Positions 33,489-41,809 of a stretch of DNA of 46,134 bases are shown here, in pieces. Under the pieces are notes generated by a model. The model had not been told where the DNA came from. It searched no databases and worked only from the letters and a program-made list of their open reading frames with translations. This stretch comes from F23-D06 sp002392325 (GTDB taxonomy: Bacteria; Bacteroidota; Bacteroidia; Bacteroidales; WCHB1-69): contig CAMORT010000013.1 in NCBI GenBank assembly GCA_946624065.1, positions 1-46,134 of the forward strand. Direction: 5' to 3'. Position numbers and translations under genes: made by a program. Positions within the stretch are counted from its first letter, which is position 1, and each line of letters begins with the position of its first letter.

Positions 33489-34442
33489 ATGAAACGACTG
33501 CTGGCATTTTTTCTGATTCTCAGCTACGGATTCCTGATGGGACAATCCATTGATGTCACGGAATATTCGCAGAATATTGCGCTCAAAGACACGGTGGCCG
33601 TAACTTTTGACTCGGCAATGCGCCTCAGCACAGCCTATCCGTCCATTCATGAGACTTACCAGATTCCGGCCTACAACCTCTACCAGCAGTATTGGGACGT
33701 GAATCACCTCCGGAGCAAAGCGCTGGAAATACCGTTCGCCAACGACCGGCTGATGCTCCTGTTGGTGCAAGAAGGAAACCATAACTTTGTGTTCCCCTGC
33801 ACATTCGGCGAAATTTCGTGCGCTTACGGACTTACCAAGCGTGGCGATTTCCACCCAGGCGTGGACCTGACCGTGGAGTACCAGACTTTAGTGAAAACCT
33901 GCTTCGATGGCGTGGTGCGCATGGCCAAACCATACGGTCACTACGGGCTCACCGTGGTGGTGCGGCACTACAACGGATTGGAAACGGTGTATGCCCATCT
34001 TGACAAGGTATGCGTTAAACCGGGCCAGATGGTCAATGCCGGCGATGTGATCGGACAAACGGGCCACAGCGGGAATGTGAAGGACAACACCTTGCATTTT
34101 GAAACCCGCTTTATGAACGAGCATTTCAACCCCGAACTGATGATTGACTTTGACGAGGAGGATTTACTGAAAAACACACTGTCCCTCTCTTCAGAAGATA
34201 TTCGTGTTATCCGTACGGATCAAATTGGGATTACACCCAAAACTCCTGCCGCCCCGACCACCCAAACTCGGGTACCCACCACCTCAGAAAATGCGAATGC
34301 AACATACCATATTGTCCAAAAAGGGGAGACACTTTACCGAATTTCAACACTTTATCATACCACCGTTGACCGAATTCTCAAATTAAACAATCTTGACAAT
34401 CCAGATAAAATATCTGAAGGACAGCGACTTAGGGTAAATTAA
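33489..34442 (+). CDS. M23-family peptidase-like protein with C-terminal LysM
   Basis: A 317-residue secreted protein with a signal peptide (about 1-19), an M23/LytM-like domain (about 100-215) and a C-terminal LysM peptidoglycan-binding domain (about 270-317, YHIVQKGETLYRISTLY). Zinc ligands H122 and D126 (HPGVD) and H203 (TLHFE) are present, as is H170 (YAHL). The first His of the usual HxH motif is Thr201. That residue is catalytic in LytM-type enzymes, so this protein may be a weak or inactive hydrolase acting as a binding or activator protein. Otherwise it would cut peptide cross-links in the periplasm. Confidence 0.9.
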   Translation: MKRLLAFFLILSYGFLMGQSIDVTEYSQNIALKDTVAVTFDSAMRLSTAYPSIHETYQIPAYNLYQQYWDVNHLRSKALEIPFANDRLMLLLVQEGNHNFVFPCTFGEISCAYGLTKRGDFHPGVDLTVEYQTLVKTCFDGVVRMAKPYGHYGLTVVVRHYNGLETVYAHLDKVCVKPGQMVNAGDVIGQTGHSGNVKDNTLHFETRFMNEHFNPELMIDFDEEDLLKNTLSLSSEDIRVIRTDQIGITPKTPAAPTTQTRVPTTSENANATYHIVQKGETLYRISTLYHTTVDRILKLNNLDNPDKISEGQRLRVN

Positions 34443-34473
34443 CGGTCCCCTGAAAATAAATTCACACATAAGT

Positions 34474-34503
34474 GTTGATTATATTAAAAAAAATGTATTT
34501 TTG
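34474..34503 (+). promoter_or_regulatory. rpmE2 promoter
   Basis: GTTG at 34474-34477, an 18-nt spacer and TATTTTTG at 34496-34503. The start codon follows after 38 nt, a leader length that could hold autoregulation, though no structure is obvious. Confidence 0.7.
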
Positions 34504-34541
34504 CAGTCCAAAATTTTTAGGCAATAATAAACACCAATAAG

Positions 34542-34811
34542 ATGAAAAAAGATATCCATCCTAAAGAGTATAGAACAGTCGTATTTAAGGATATGTCAAA
34601 CGATTACGCTTTTTTGACAAAATCCACAGTCGCTACAAAAGACACGATTCAATGGGAAGACGGAAATGAATATCCGCTCGTAAAATTGGAAATTTCCAAC
34701 ACCTCTCACCCCTTCTTCACGGGTAAGATGAAACTGGTTGACACAGCCGGTCGTGTGGATAAATTCCGCAACAAATATGCTCGTCATTTTGACGCGAACA
34801 AATCCAAATAA
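34542..34811 (+). CDS. rpmE2: Ribosomal protein L31 type B
   Basis: An 89-residue L31 homologue: MKKDIHPKEYRTVVFKDMSN, then SHPFFTGKMKLVDTAGRVDKF. It has no cysteine, so it is the zinc-independent type B form. In many bacteria this form is induced when zinc is scarce; in Bacteroidota it is commonly the main L31. It is a single-gene unit with its own promoter and a strong terminator 22 bp after the stop. Confidence 0.95.
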   Translation: MKKDIHPKEYRTVVFKDMSNDYAFLTKSTVATKDTIQWEDGNEYPLVKLEISNTSHPFFTGKMKLVDTAGRVDKFRNKYARHFDANKSK

Positions 34812-34825
34812 TCCATAATATTTTG

Positions 34826-34833
34826 TACTTTTG
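34826..34833 (+). promoter_or_regulatory. lon promoter -7 element, abutting the rpmE2 terminator
   Basis: TACTTTTG matches the -7 consensus and ends one base before the terminator hairpin. The expected start of transcription lies inside the hairpin's left arm, 50-55 nt before lon. No -33 TTTG is visible. Confidence 0.55.
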
Positions 34834-34871
34834 CTGACCTTTTTTGTAACCCAAAAAAGGTCAGTTTTTTT
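34834..34871 (+). terminator. Intrinsic terminator after rpmE2
   Basis: A perfect 12-bp stem (34834-34845 with 34853-34864), a 7-nt loop and seven T. It overlaps the presumed start of the lon transcript. Confidence 0.88.
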
Positions 34872-34892
34872 ATATCTAAATCAGAACTCTAC

Positions 34893-37310
34893 ATGAAAGA
34901 AATATCTCTGTTGGAGGAATTTATGGGCAACGAGAACAACTTCATTCCGTTGTTTTCGTTAGACGATGAGCAACGGTTAAGAGAAGAAGAGGTGCCGGAA
35001 GAAATCGCGCTGTTGCCGCTGCGCAACACTTTGCTGTTTCCAGGGATGGTGATTCCCATCAATGTGGGGCGGATGAAGTCCATTCGCCTTGCGCAAGAAT
35101 ACTCCCGCACCAACAAGCCCATCGGTGTGGTGGCACAACGGGTGAACGAGGTCGAAGAACCCACCCTTGAGGATTTGTACAAAGTGGGCACGCTGGCACA
35201 CATTCTCAAATACATCACCATGCCTGACGGCGGCGTGACCATCATTGTGCAAGGCGTCCGCCGGTTTATCATCCAGGAACTCACGCAGATTGAACCCTAC
35301 TTCAAGTGCACCGCCAAACCATTCAACTCCAACGACTTCGATCAAGACATCATCGGGCAGAAAAACTTCAAAGCCCTCATCTCCACCATCCGAGACACCG
35401 CCACACGCATGATCCGGATGTCGCCGAACATGCCCCGCGAGGCCTCCTTTGCACTGAAAAACATTGAGAGTCATGTGTTTCTGCTCAACTTTTTGGCTTC
35501 CAACCTTTCCGCTTCCGTGGAAGAGAAACAGCGCATTCTGGAAATGGAAGACATTGTGGAGCGCGCCAAACAGGTACACAAACTGCTGCACCGCGACCTG
35601 CAGATGGTGGAACTCAAGAACCAGATCCAAGACAAGTCGCGCCAAGAGATGGACAAGCAGCAGCGCGAGTATTTCCTGAACCAGCAGATGAAAACCATCC
35701 AGGAGGAACTGGGTGGCACCCCTTCGGAGAAGGATGTGGAATCGCTGAAACAGCGCGCCGCCAAGAAGAAATGGAGCAAGGAAACCGCCGACCTTTTCAA
35801 CAAGGAATTGGAGAAATTGCAACGCACCAACTCCATGGCACCCGACTACTCCGTGCAACTCAACTACTTGGAACTCTTTGTAGATCTGCCTTGGAACGAA
35901 TACAGCAAAGACAACTTCGACCTGACCAAAGCCCGCAAAACTCTGGACAAGGACCATTATGGACTGGACAAGGTGAAAGAGCGCATCATTGAATATCTGG
36001 CCGTTTTGAAGCTGAAAGGCGACATGAAATCGCCAATATTGTGTTTGGCCGGCCCTCCGGGGGTTGGCAAGACCTCCTTGGGCAAGTCCATTGCTTCGGC
36101 GCTCGGACGCAAGTATGTGCGCGTGTCGCTGGGCGGCCTCCGCGACGAGTCCGAAATCCGCGGGCACCGCAAAACCTACATCGGCGCCATGCCAGGCCGC
36201 ATCATCCAAAGCATGCGCAAGGCCGGTTACGCGAACCCGGTGTTTGTGCTCGACGAAATCGACAAAATCACGGGTATGAATGTGCAAGGCGATCCCTCTG
36301 CCGCCCTGCTGGAAGTGATGGACCCGGAGCAGAACAACGCCTTCTACGACAACTACTTGGAAACCTCCTTCGACCTGTCACGCGTGCTGTTCATCGCCAC
36401 CGCCAACGATCTCGGCAATGTGCATCCCGCCCTGCGCGACCGTATGGAGATTATTGAGATACCGGGGTATCTGGCAGAGGAAAAACTGCAGATTGCCAAA
36501 CACCATCTCGTTCCCAAACAACTGAAAGAGAATGGTTTGGAGAAAAACCAACTCCAATTCCCCGATAAGACCATCGAACACATCATCAGCGAATACACCC
36601 GTGAGTCGGGCGTGCGCACACTGGAGCGCACCATCGCCAAGATCATCCGCAAGCGCGCCGCCAAACTCGTGCAAGAAGGCGACATGGAAAAGAAAGTGCA
36701 CACCAGTGACCTGAAAGAGATGCTCGGCTCGCCCATCTTCCAACTGGAGAAAGCGTTCGACAACTCCGTGCCCGGTGTGGCCACTGGACTGGCATGGACC
36801 GCCGTGGGCGGCGAAATCCTCTTTGTGGAGGCGCTGACCTCCCCCGGCAAAGGCGAGCTCACCATGACCGGCAATCTGGGCGATGTGATGAAAGAGTCGG
36901 CCACCATCGCCTACGAGTACCTGAAGGCACACGCTGGCGAGTTCGGCATCGACCCGGCTGTATTCGAAAAGAGCAAAGTGCATGTGCATGTGCCTGAGGG
37001 CGCTACGCCGAAGGACGGGCCGTCCGCCGGCATCACCATCCTCACCGCCCTCATCTCCGCATTCACAAAAAAGACACTGCGCGACAAGATCGCGATGACA
37101 GGCGAAATCACCTTGCGTGGCAAATTGTTGCCCGTGGGCGGCATCAAGGAGAAAATCCTCGCCGCCAAACGCAGCGGCATTTACGACATCGTCATGTCAG
37201 ACGAAAACCGCAAGGACATCGAGGACATCAAAGAGAACTTCATCGACGGCATGAGGTTCCATTATTTCTCCTCCATGAAAGATGCAGTAGAATACAATTT
37301 CGGAAAATAA
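34893..37310 (+). CDS. lon: ATP-dependent protease Lon
   Basis: An 805-residue Lon protease. The N-terminal LAN domain begins at IALLPLRNTLLFPGMVIPIN, the AAA+ module has Walker A GPPGVGKTSLGKS near residue 387 and Walker B VFVLDEIDKI, and the C-terminal Ser-Lys protease domain has the nucleophile in KDGPSAGITI (about S710) and the Lys in IKEKILAAKRSG (about K752). It degrades misfolded and regulatory proteins in the cytoplasm. An in-frame ATG at 34923 is an alternative start. It lies 6 bp before meaB, so the two are co-transcribed. Confidence 0.96.
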   Translation: MKEISLLEEFMGNENNFIPLFSLDDEQRLREEEVPEEIALLPLRNTLLFPGMVIPINVGRMKSIRLAQEYSRTNKPIGVVAQRVNEVEEPTLEDLYKVGTLAHILKYITMPDGGVTIIVQGVRRFIIQELTQIEPYFKCTAKPFNSNDFDQDIIGQKNFKALISTIRDTATRMIRMSPNMPREASFALKNIESHVFLLNFLASNLSASVEEKQRILEMEDIVERAKQVHKLLHRDLQMVELKNQIQDKSRQEMDKQQREYFLNQQMKTIQEELGGTPSEKDVESLKQRAAKKKWSKETADLFNKELEKLQRTNSMAPDYSVQLNYLELFVDLPWNEYSKDNFDLTKARKTLDKDHYGLDKVKERIIEYLAVLKLKGDMKSPILCLAGPPGVGKTSLGKSIASALGRKYVRVSLGGLRDESEIRGHRKTYIGAMPGRIIQSMRKAGYANPVFVLDEIDKITGMNVQGDPSAALLEVMDPEQNNAFYDNYLETSFDLSRVLFIATANDLGNVHPALRDRMEIIEIPGYLAEEKLQIAKHHLVPKQLKENGLEKNQLQFPDKTIEHIISEYTRESGVRTLERTIAKIIRKRAAKLVQEGDMEKKVHTSDLKEMLGSPIFQLEKAFDNSVPGVATGLAWTAVGGEILFVEALTSPGKGELTMTGNLGDVMKESATIAYEYLKAHAGEFGIDPAVFEKSKVHVHVPEGATPKDGPSAGITILTALISAFTKKTLRDKIAMTGEITLRGKLLPVGGIKEKILAAKRSGIYDIVMSDENRKDIEDIKENFIDGMRFHYFSSMKDAVEYNFGK

Positions 37311-37316
37311 AACATT

Positions 37317-38372
37317 ATGGCAGAAGACTTTCAATCGGCATTAACAGAGCGTGAAGGCATTGAGCAACCCGACCAGGTGAACCCGAACCTGACACGGCAC
37401 AAGCGTCGTGTGCTGTCGCTGGACGACTATGTGAAGGGTATTCTCAAGGGTGACCGCGTCATTCTGAGCCGCGCCATCACGCTGATTGAAAGCGCCAATC
37501 CCGACCATTTTGAGATGGCGCAGGCCATCATTGAGCGTTGTCTCCCCCACTCCGGAAATTCGTTGCGCATTGGCATCACGGGCGTGCCGGGCGTGGGCAA
37601 GAGCACCTTTATCGAGTCTTTTGGTACCATGCTCACCGGCATGGGGCACAAGTTGGCCGTGTTGGCCATCGACCCCAGCAGCGAACGCACCAAGGGCAGC
37701 ATCTTGGGTGACAAAACCCGCATGGAGACCCTGTCGGTGGACCCGCACGCCTTCATCCGCCCCTCGCCCTCCGGCAGCACGCTGGGCGGTGTGGCACGCA
37801 AAACGCGCGAGACCATCATCCTTTGCGAAGCGGCTGGCTTTGATGTTATCCTCGTGGAAACCGTGGGTGTGGGACAATCGGAGACCGTCGTCAAGTCGAT
37901 GGTGGATTTCTTCCTGCTGCTGATGCTGGCCGGTGCCGGCGACGAGTTGCAGGGCATCAAGCGTGGCATCATGGAGATGGCCGACGGGCTCATCATCAAC
38001 AAGGCTGACGGCGACAACAAGGCCAAGGCCGTCGGGGCGCAAGCGCAATACCGGGCGGCCCTCAAGCTATTCCCGAAAAACGAAAGCCAGTGGGATGTGC
38101 CCGTAGAGGTATGCTCCGCTTTGGAGGGATACGCCATCGACAAGGTTTGGAAGATGATCCTGCAATACGAAGCACTCACCAAAGGGAATGGCTATTTCGA
38201 GAAGAACCGCACCGAACAGAATGTCAACATCTTCTACAACTGGATCAATTTCACCCTGCAAAACGACTTTTACAACGATGAAACGAAAGCGAGGGAAATT
38301 GAGCGTCTGCTGCCTTTAATTCGCGAAAAACGGATTTCCCCGTATATGGCAGCCACGGAGTTGACACGGTAA
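37317..38372 (+). CDS. meaB: MeaB/ArgK-family G3E GTPase
   Basis: A 351-residue P-loop GTPase: GITGVPGVGKSTFIESFG (P-loop near residue 85), AIDPSSERTKGSILGDKTRM, PSPSGSTLGGVARKTRE, VETVGVGQSE and NKADGDN (base recognition). MeaB chaperones adenosylcobalamin loading and protection of methylmalonyl-CoA mutase, pointing to a succinate-propionate pathway in this organism. The mutase genes are not in the window. It converges with a 6-bp gap on the Bro-N gene. Confidence 0.94.
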   Translation: MAEDFQSALTEREGIEQPDQVNPNLTRHKRRVLSLDDYVKGILKGDRVILSRAITLIESANPDHFEMAQAIIERCLPHSGNSLRIGITGVPGVGKSTFIESFGTMLTGMGHKLAVLAIDPSSERTKGSILGDKTRMETLSVDPHAFIRPSPSGSTLGGVARKTRETIILCEAAGFDVILVETVGVGQSETVVKSMVDFFLLLMLAGAGDELQGIKRGIMEMADGLIINKADGDNKAKAVGAQAQYRAALKLFPKNESQWDVPVEVCSALEGYAIDKVWKMILQYEALTKGNGYFEKNRTEQNVNIFYNWINFTLQNDFYNDETKAREIERLLPLIREKRISPYMAATELTR

Positions 38373-38378
38373 TTAGAA

Positions 38379-39209
38379 CTATTCTTCTAATATCAGGTCT
38401 TCGGATTTAGGCAAAAAATTGTCAGGCGTTGAGACGCTTCGTCCTAATTCTTTTTCTGTTTCTTTACGAGCAACACCTGCCACTTTGCCACCACGCTTGG
38501 CGATTTTTTTACTTTCCTTAAAGGTCTCCGGATTCTCTTTTTGAGAAATTTCTGTTGTAACACGTTCGCCTAACATGGTGAAAATCAACTCCAAATCATC
38601 CATGTGGTCTCGCAAATTCTGGTTTTTCTTGGTTAGACCTTTGAAATCTTTGTATTCCGATGGTGTCATGCCAAAGGTGGCTTTGGAAATCTCTGCTGTC
38701 AATATGGCAAAATCAGATTCTGAGGTGATACCACGTCTTTTCCATTCATCTGTCAAATTCTGACGTATGGCAATACCACGCAACCGTTTGTCAATCCAAT
38801 CTTTCGGATACCCTTTCTTCTCATATAGTACTTTCATACGTTCCTGTGCCAATTCCGGATTCTCTATTTCTTGCAATCTTTCATAACCTACCTGGGAAAG
38901 CCAAAGTTTGAATGGCTCCGCTTTGGGTGAAGGAATAGACTGAATGATACGGAAGAGTCCTTTGACATTAGCGGCCAGTGTTTTCCTTTTTTTCCCTGTT
39001 TCGGTCAACATATCTACCTGGGGACAATTTGTCCCTATGTAATCAGCCAAGATATCATCCCTTTTACGGATTTTTTTTAGATAGTCAGTAGGATTAACAC
39101 TGTCCGTTAATGCCGCAACAACATCTACTACAGAAAAATACCATTGTTGTTCTTCTTCATTCCAAGAGGAACGGATTTTCTTGTCTTGAAATAATTTAAT
39201 GTTACTCAT
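38379..39209 (-). CDS. Bro-N domain protein (phage antirepressor-like)
   Basis: A 276-residue protein with an N-terminal Bro-N-type DNA-binding domain: IRSSWNEEEQQWYFSVVDVV, then TDYLKKIRKRD and LFRIIQSIPSPKAEPFKLWL. A helical middle and a basic, Lys/Arg-rich C-terminus (about 225-265) follow. Bro-N proteins are usually phage antirepressors or toxin-linked regulators. No other phage gene is nearby, so this is an isolated or domesticated copy wedged between meaB and the HI0933-type gene. Confidence 0.82.
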   Translation of the reverse strand: MSNIKLFQDKKIRSSWNEEEQQWYFSVVDVVAALTDSVNPTDYLKKIRKRDDILADYIGTNCPQVDMLTETGKKRKTLAANVKGLFRIIQSIPSPKAEPFKLWLSQVGYERLQEIENPELAQERMKVLYEKKGYPKDWIDKRLRGIAIRQNLTDEWKRRGITSESDFAILTAEISKATFGMTPSEYKDFKGLTKKNQNLRDHMDDLELIFTMLGERVTTEISQKENPETFKESKKIAKRGGKVAGVARKETEKELGRSVSTPDNFLPKSEDLILEE

Positions 39210-39268
39210 AGTTGATAAATTTAATAATTTGTAATATGTTTACACTTGATGGTTATACGCCCTTTTTA

Positions 39269-40369
39269 TCACCATTCCGCTACGAGTAGCGCGGAGGCGA
39301 ATGCAAAAAACAGGTTGTATCCACCGCAAATGCCGTCCATGTCCAGCATCTCGCCCGTAACATAGATGCCCGGATACTTTTTTAAGGCGAAATGGTCGTC
39401 CACCTCATCCAAGTCAATACCGCCATGGCACACCTGCGCAAAAGCCAAGTCATAGGTGCCTTCAATGGCCATTTTGTATTTTTTAACATCAAACGGATGA
39501 CGCTCATACAACTCATTCAATTTTGGATGTAACAACCCCCTCAAAGAATGATACTTATGGAGGTGCTCTTGCACATCGTAATCGGGATTCGCATACAGGA
39601 AATTCAACTCCACAAAACAATCACCTTTATCTTCCAAGCGGTTGTAATATGCTGATAAATTGAGAATTACAATACCTGAAATGCCATCATCCTTAAAGGT
39701 AACCTCACCGGGTTCACTATGTATAAGTGTTTCACGCTGATACAAGGAAGCAACCACTTTCACCCGGCAACCCGACAATGTTTTGGGATAATCCTTTATG
39801 ACAAAACCCACCAATGATGGTTGGAAATCTTTTACCGATATGTTAAAATCCGTTAAATAGCCATTGTAGTTTTTGCGGTTTTTCGGTATCATGTTGGCCG
39901 GGGAACCCGAGGCGAAAACCACCTCGTCGAAAGGAATGGGATAATCGTTTATGTGCCAGAATCCATCCTGTTTGAAAACCTTTTTCACCTCATACTCCAT
40001 CTCAAAATGGACATTTTCACCCAAATTATCCAAAAGAATGTCCACCACCGTTTGCGAAAATTGGGAAAGCGGATAAACACGCCCTTCCTCATCGGCCACC
40101 ATCTGGAGCCCCATCTCTTCAAACTCATGCTGGAGGCGCGCAGGTGTGACCTTCAGCAGCAATTTTTCCGCAAAGGCAGAGTGATTGTAGCACTTCGCAT
40201 CCACAAAAGTATTGAACAGGTTGCATTTCCCGCCGCCAGATGCCCGCAATTTGGTGCCTACCTGCTTGTTTTTCTCAAACACACAAACCTTCATATCGTC
40301 TTTCCCTGACCATTTCTTGGCCAAGAAAAGCCCGGAAGCACCGGCACCGATAATGGCTATGCGTTTCAT
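39269..40369 (-). CDS. HI0933/BaiN-family flavoprotein
   Basis: A 366-residue FAD/NAD(P)-dependent oxidoreductase of the HI0933-like family. The FAD-binding RIAIIGAGASGLFLAKKW is followed by VGTKLRASGGGKCNLFN, the family signature, and the C-terminal GEMLDMDGICGGYNLFFAFAS closes the FAD site. The family includes BaiN-type bile-acid enzymes, but most members have no known substrate. The start overlaps the stop of the inositol-phosphatase-like gene by 4 bp, so it is translationally coupled to it, in a gmk-IMPase-flavoprotein operon. Confidence 0.93.
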   Translation of the reverse strand: MKRIAIIGAGASGLFLAKKWSGKDDMKVCVFEKNKQVGTKLRASGGGKCNLFNTFVDAKCYNHSAFAEKLLLKVTPARLQHEFEEMGLQMVADEEGRVYPLSQFSQTVVDILLDNLGENVHFEMEYEVKKVFKQDGFWHINDYPIPFDEVVFASGSPANMIPKNRKNYNGYLTDFNISVKDFQPSLVGFVIKDYPKTLSGCRVKVVASLYQRETLIHSEPGEVTFKDDGISGIVILNLSAYYNRLEDKGDCFVELNFLYANPDYDVQEHLHKYHSLRGLLHPKLNELYERHPFDVKKYKMAIEGTYDLAFAQVCHGGIDLDEVDDHFALKKYPGIYVTGEMLDMDGICGGYNLFFAFASALLVAEW

Positions 40370-41172
40370 TCCGGTTTTGCTTTTAAAAATTGTTGCAGCG
40401 ATTTCAGCAGTTCGGGGAACAATTTGGGACCTGCGACCACAATCTCGCCACCGAAGAGCCAGTTGTCGCCGCCAGAGAAATCGGACACCAGAGCACCGGC
40501 CTGTTGGCAGACAAACGCGCCGGCAGCCACATCGTAGGGTTTCATGCCATACTCAAAATAGCCGTCGCAACGCCCGCACGCCACATAGATGAGATCTGTG
40601 GCGGCGGACCCTAAACGCCGCAGACCATGCGTGTGCTGCATGGACCATTCCATATAGCGCATAAAGGGTTTCAAAATTGAAAAATCCGAATACGGGAAAC
40701 CTGTAGCCAATAACGAATCATCTAATTTAGAGCAACTTGTCACATGAATCGGATATCCATTCATGTACGATTTCCCGCCCTTATAACTATAGAAACACTC
40801 ATCGCGCCAAATCTCATACACCACCCCAATCACCATCTCCACATCCTCACGAAGCGCGATGCTGATGGCTGTGGGCGGCAAACCGTGAATATAATTGGTC
40901 GTGCCGTCCAAAGGATCCACAATCCAGTTAAAATGCTCTGCCAATGTTGTTTCCGTTTTTTCTTCCGCAATAAAACCGGCTTCTGGCACCAATTCCTTCA
41001 GTCGTGCCACAATAGTCTGTTCGGACTGTTTATCAAATTGCGTCACATAATCGTGCACGCCTTTGGTTTCCCGGTTAACCGTGTTCAGCCGCATACGCTC
41101 GCTCCGGAGCCATACACCCACCTGACGGGCAAGGGCAACCACCTCTTCGCAAATATGCTGATAATCCATCAT
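40366..41172 (-). CDS. Inositol monophosphatase family protein
   Basis: A 268-residue Mg-dependent phosphatase. Metal ligands are visible as E70 (FIAEEKTE), D86 and D89 (IVDPLDGTTNYIHGLP) and a C-terminal Asp near 209 (GMKPYDVAAG; the usual WD is YD). RRLGSAATDLIYVACGR is also typical. Relatives dephosphorylate inositol phosphates, 3'-phosphoadenosine phosphates or sugar phosphates. The sequence does not decide between SuhB-like and CysQ-like roles. It lies 3 bp after gmk. Confidence 0.93.
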   Translation of the reverse strand: MMDYQHICEEVVALARQVGVWLRSERMRLNTVNRETKGVHDYVTQFDKQSEQTIVARLKELVPEAGFIAEEKTETTLAEHFNWIVDPLDGTTNYIHGLPPTAISIALREDVEMVIGVVYEIWRDECFYSYKGGKSYMNGYPIHVTSCSKLDDSLLATGFPYSDFSILKPFMRYMEWSMQHTHGLRRLGSAATDLIYVACGRCDGYFEYGMKPYDVAAGAFVCQQAGALVSDFSGGDNWLFGGEIVVAGPKLFPELLKSLQQFLKAKPE

Positions 41173-41175
41173 TTT

Positions 41176-41742
41176 CTATTTTCCCAAAAAACCACGTACT
41201 AAATCAATCATTTCTCCCTGAGCCGTTTCCAAATCGTCATTCAACACAATTTTGTCGAATTGATTAGCGAAAGAAAGCTCATATTCTGCTTTATCCATAC
41301 GCTTTTTCAACGACTCATCCGTTTCAGTACCGCGTTTTTTCAAGCGGTTCACCAATTCCTCCATCGTGGGCGGCTCTATAAACACGGCAAGGGCATTTTC
41401 GCCATAGAACTTCTTGATATTCAGACCTCCCAACACATCCACATCAAAGATTACCGTTCCCCCGTTTTCCCAGATACGCTCCACCTCACTTTTCAGCGAA
41501 CCGTAAAACTGGTCTTTATACACCTCCTGCCATTCCAGAAACTCATCATTAGCCAAGCGTTCCTTGAAATTTTCAGGGGTGATGAAATAATAGTCCTTGC
41601 CATCCTCCTCGTAATCGCGCTTGTGCCGGGTGGTGGCTGAAATGGAGAACTTGAGTTCAGGCACAGCCTCCAGCAGATGGCGCACGATGGATGTTTTGCC
41701 GGCACCGGAAGGGGCTGAAACGATGATGACTTTTCCTTGCAT
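41176..41742 (-). CDS. gmk: Guanylate kinase
   Basis: A 188-residue GMP kinase with P-loop SAPSGAGKTSIVRHLL (9-24), the GMP-binding ISATTRHKRDYEEDGKDYYF and VIFDVDVLGGLNIKK. It phosphorylates GMP to GDP in nucleotide synthesis. It is the first gene of a leftward operon with the phosphatase and flavoprotein genes, and is divergent from mutS. Confidence 0.96.
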   Translation of the reverse strand: MQGKVIIVSAPSGAGKTSIVRHLLEAVPELKFSISATTRHKRDYEEDGKDYYFITPENFKERLANDEFLEWQEVYKDQFYGSLKSEVERIWENGGTVIFDVDVLGGLNIKKFYGENALAVFIEPPTMEELVNRLKKRGTETDESLKKRMDKAEYELSFANQFDKIVLNDDLETAQGEMIDLVRGFLGK

Positions 41743-41762
41743 AACACGAGATTTTCAGGGTG

Positions 41763-41770
41763 CAAATATA
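41763..41770 (-). promoter_or_regulatory. gmk promoter -7 element
   Basis: TATATTTG on the minus strand (exact TAnnTTTG), 20 nt before the gmk start. A CAAA at 41797-41800 (TTTG on the minus strand) is 26 nt away, a little far for -33. Confidence 0.6.
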
Positions 41771-41782
41771 CCGCTTTTTTTG

Positions 41783-41790
41783 TACTTTTG
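41783..41790 (+). promoter_or_regulatory. mutS promoter -7 element
   Basis: TACTTTTG, 19 nt before the mutS start at 41810 and only 12 bp from the divergent gmk -7 box. It rules out the long upstream open frame that begins inside gmk at 41621. Confidence 0.62.
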
Positions 41791-41809
41791 CGTTCCCAAA
41801 ACGAGCACT

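Noticed and set aside
34977..36287. 436-aa minus-strand open frame antisense to lon
   Set aside because: Shadow of a GC-rich, strongly biased gene; Val/Phe/His-rich with no domain.
41621..41809. Upstream extension of mutS (63 extra residues)
   Set aside because: It overlaps gmk on the other strand and both divergent promoters; MutS homology begins at 41810.
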